Part shown: piece by piece, positions 61,561 through 64,000 of the stretch
How the letters are laid out: each line of letters starts with the position of its first letter
How positions within the stretch are numbered: the stretch's first letter is position 1
NCBI RefSeq assembly: GCF_003672135.1
Contig: NC_039511.1
Span: 10,008,464 to 10,072,463, forward strand
Direction of reading: 5' to 3'
DNA length: 64,000 nt
Origin: Ooceraea biroi
Taxonomy: Eukaryota; Arthropoda; Insecta; Hymenoptera; Formicidae
Notes under the pieces: generated by a model
Database searches by the model: none
Seen by the model: only the letters and a program-made list of their open reading frames with translations
Told to the model about the DNA's origin: nothing
Program-made: the position numbers and the translations under genes

Positions 61561-62564
61561 TCACTCTGGATGACTTATCCTGCAGAGCGGTCAAGGTAAA
61601 TGACGATTCCAATCGCCTTCATCACGCGCTGATCACACATTCGTGGAAACCTTGCCCACAAGTGATTCACTGCTGCTCCTCCTATCCGTATGATTTCATC
61701 CTGAACGATTCATCGCCCGCGTAAATTCGCCTTAACGACGCGCCTCTGCCGACACCCTGAATGTGCGCGCACGCAATCAAAGTAACGATTTAACACCACG
61801 CTAACCATGATCTAGATGCACCTAGCGCGCGCACGCTAACGAGCAGCGGCCGAGAAAAGGGGATAAAGGAACGGCGGTGGTTTACTACGGCTGGGCGTGT
61901 TTCGCGGCAAGAAAACCGCGGACCCGGACGGGTAGGATGAACGAAATCGCGTCTCGTGCGAGGTGGCGATCCTGAAAATGATCCAAGAGCAATTTGCTGA
62001 CTTGCTTGCTTGCCTACGTTACGCGACGCCACCGCCGCCGGCCTCGCAATGGTGTTCTAATGTCTCGGAAACGAAAACGAAGATCACGAAGATTTAGCAG
62101 GAAATAGCTCAACGAAGTCCATACAGGCTGCGAACAACGTTGCGGTACAAGATTACTACGTTGAGAGCCGACAAACCAGCATCAACAGCGCAACAATCGA
62201 TGACTTCTATCTAAACTTTCAGTATAACGAAGTAGAAGGATGGACGTTCAATTTTCGCTTCGCGAAATTGTCGCCGTTGCCCGTTCGAGTAATCCAGTGT
62301 CTGAAAGCCTTTTGAATTCTTGAAATTAAATATATTATAATTTTAGTAAATCAGGTTTTCTTTATCACATGCAACAATCCGTATCGCAAAATAAAGATCA
62401 CGTGAAGATATTTTCGCTCAATAGTATCGTCTTCTTCTTTTTCTTCCAACGCATTTCTTTCCTATATCATATATCATGAACAGTTCGTCATCTCGATGCC
62501 TGAGCGGCTGAAGGCGACAGAGGAGACAAGCACGTGGTCCCGTATCTTGGAGATGACATTCACA

Positions 62565-62580
62565 AGAGAGAGAGAGAGAG
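62565..62580. repeat. (AG)8 microsatellite
   Basis: A short pure AG run, complementary in sequence to the CT run at 63099-63122. Confidence 0.85.
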
Positions 62581-63098
62581 AAACTGCTTCTGCAGGTCCA
62601 TAAAAATTCCCGACCTGCTTAGCTTCACGCCCGACGCGGCTAGACGGGCCGCGTGGATCTTTGAAGTCGCATTACGGCGCGTTAGCTTCATCTCGCGCAC
62701 CGTTAACGCGACTTGGCGCGCGCATAAAGCGCGCTCGAGAGCTTGGCCCGGCGGGAGAACAGCCGAGACGTAACGACCCTGCCTCGTCTGACTTGCACTG
62801 GATGCACTCGCATACCGTCGCGTCATCCACTGCACCAGCCGTGTGCGATATGCGTCGACTCGAATCGTTCTTTGAAATAGTGACTCTCGTTTTTCCCGCA
62901 ATGTCCCTCCACGTAACGTATTTCAAGCTAAATAAAGTCCGGCAGAATTCTCTTTCTCGTCTCCGCTAAGTCTAATTTAAAAAGTATGAAATCTGTATGA
63001 ATCCTTTGGTCAAATATTTTTCATCGATGTTAAATGCAGTACCTGCAGAGGAGATTCTTTTTTCGTATAAGATGAAAAACAGATTCAGTAAATTAGTA

Positions 63099-63122
63099 CT
63101 CTCTCTCTCTCTCTCTCTCTCT
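63099..63122. repeat. (CT)12 microsatellite
   Basis: A pure 24-base CT run. An (AG)8 run lies about 520 bases upstream at 62565-62580. Confidence 0.95.
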
Positions 63123-64000
63123 TGCTAAAATTCCTTACTTCTGCCGATTGAGTATATCCACGAGCTTTCGCTATTTACAACATGTTACGCGAGTCGTACG
63201 TGCATTCGCGAGGTATTCGCGTTGTTTTGCATTCCACGTGTTCAATTCAGCTAAAATATGCGGCACTACGCGGGGTCGATAGCAGGCCCTTGACTGATGC
63301 AGTCATAGGCGCGCCCATCGCCTGTTTGCTCAGCGTACTCAAAGCCAGATCGTCGGCAGTATCCTGGTGGCGTGGCAATAAGACGCGCCACCTTAACCGA
63401 AACGTCGTTGCGACCGCGTTGCAGCAAATTGCAATTAAGGCCGACGACGGTGGATTTATGAAAATGGCGGCCTCGCCCCGGCGCGTATATCCTCGGCATC
63501 GGAGAGATACGCGCGTATCCGTCCTCTGCGTTCAGGATCAGGATGAACGAGACGACGAGGATGAAGGTCTCCGGCTTCGTAGATGCCGCACGCGGAACAC
63601 GGCCGCGTTGCGATTTACTATCGTGGATGCAACCGAGCGAGTAACCAGGCAGCGCACGCTTGTTTGCAACCAGGCGTTCCCATCCGGTCGTGGAGTCTGG
63701 TGATAATTGCCGGGTGTAATTTACGAGGCGGCATTATCGCCGCGTTTAGTGGGAATTCGCGCGTTTCGATGAGCGAGAGCTCCTTTATGCCACTTGTGTG
63801 TGCGTTCCTCCCGAAAGTCCACTTGAAATCAGATGTACACCGAAATTATCACCTGCCGAGTGGGCTGCTTCGCCGAATTACAAACTCGACCTTTTACTCG
63901 AGAATAACAAGAACGATAAAATCCAGGCTAACTAACTTGCGGCGAAAGTTCACGCCCGGAACTCTCAACTCGCACTCTCAACTCAGCAGCTGACTCCGCG

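Larger units (their letters stand above)
60331..64000. other. CpG-rich non-coding sequence to the window end
   Basis: No gene was recognised. The 173-codon frame at 63182-63703 and the overlapping 136-codon frame at 63583-63993 are arginine- and serine-rich, as CpG-rich random sequence gives. AACTCTCAACTCGC-type repeats appear near 63960-63985. Confidence 0.6.

Noticed and set aside
62495..62516. tRNA-like segment (GCCTGAGCGGCTGAAGGCG resembles a leucine tRNA D-arm)
   Set aside because: No matching acceptor stem, anticodon arm or GGTTCRANNCC T-arm follows within the expected distance.
63182..63703. 173-codon plus-strand frame near the window end
   Set aside because: Arginine- and serine-rich, overlapped by frames in other phases, no recognisable domain. 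Typical of random CpG-rich sequence.
1..64000. microRNA genes, rRNA, CRISPR arrays, bacterial-type operons, retroviral or LINE reverse-transcriptase remnants
   Set aside because: I looked for familiar insect microRNA sequences, repeat-spacer arrays and reverse-transcriptase motifs by eye and found none. A covariance-model and protein-profile search would be needed to exclude diverged ones.

Overview
This window reads as nuclear DNA of an insect, most likely a hymenopteran and possibly an ant. CpG is not depleted: CGCG, GCGC and even the 8-mer GGCGCGCC recur. CpG-rich stretches alternate every few kilobases with AT-rich stretches. (CT)n, (AC)n and trinucleotide microsatellites are common, and nothing resembles a bacterial operon. 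The taxonomic call is inference from composition only; no conserved gene confirms it.

No intact protein-coding gene, rRNA, tRNA, CRISPR array or recognisable microRNA could be supported. The longest open frame is about 204 codons (13965-14579, minus strand). None of the longer frames shows a domain I recognise, and in CpG-rich DNA with few stop codons frames of this size are expected by chance. I read the window as an intergenic desert or the inside of one or more large introns. A few short exon-like or peptide-like segments are listed at very low confidence.

The one clear genetic element is a TA-flanked DNA transposon relic at 46264-47506. It has 25-bp terminal inverted repeats and several copies of a 15-bp GGGACAAAxGTAACA-type motif. 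It also carries a 30-codon open frame whose first residues resemble the N-terminus of pogo/Tigger-type transposases. It looks like an internally deleted, non-autonomous pogo-like element that kept a 5'-UTR intron and the start of its transposase.

Layout: 1-1460 is AT-rich. 1461-13180 is mostly CpG-rich with AT patches. 13181-13960 is AT-rich and palindromic. 13961-33400 is mixed, with many microsatellites and several short tandem duplications. 33401-35220 is AT-rich. 35221-40780 is CpG-rich and ends in a GGT/GTC repeat block. 40781-46180 is mixed, with the longest microsatellite at 43228-43390. 46264-47506 is the transposon. 47507-64000 is again a CpG-rich/AT-rich mosaic. Possible regulatory signals are nine exact POU octamers (ATGCAAAT), a TATA box followed by two CACGTG E-boxes near 52765-52811, and five G-quadruplex-type motifs. 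No gene was found that these signals could be assigned to.
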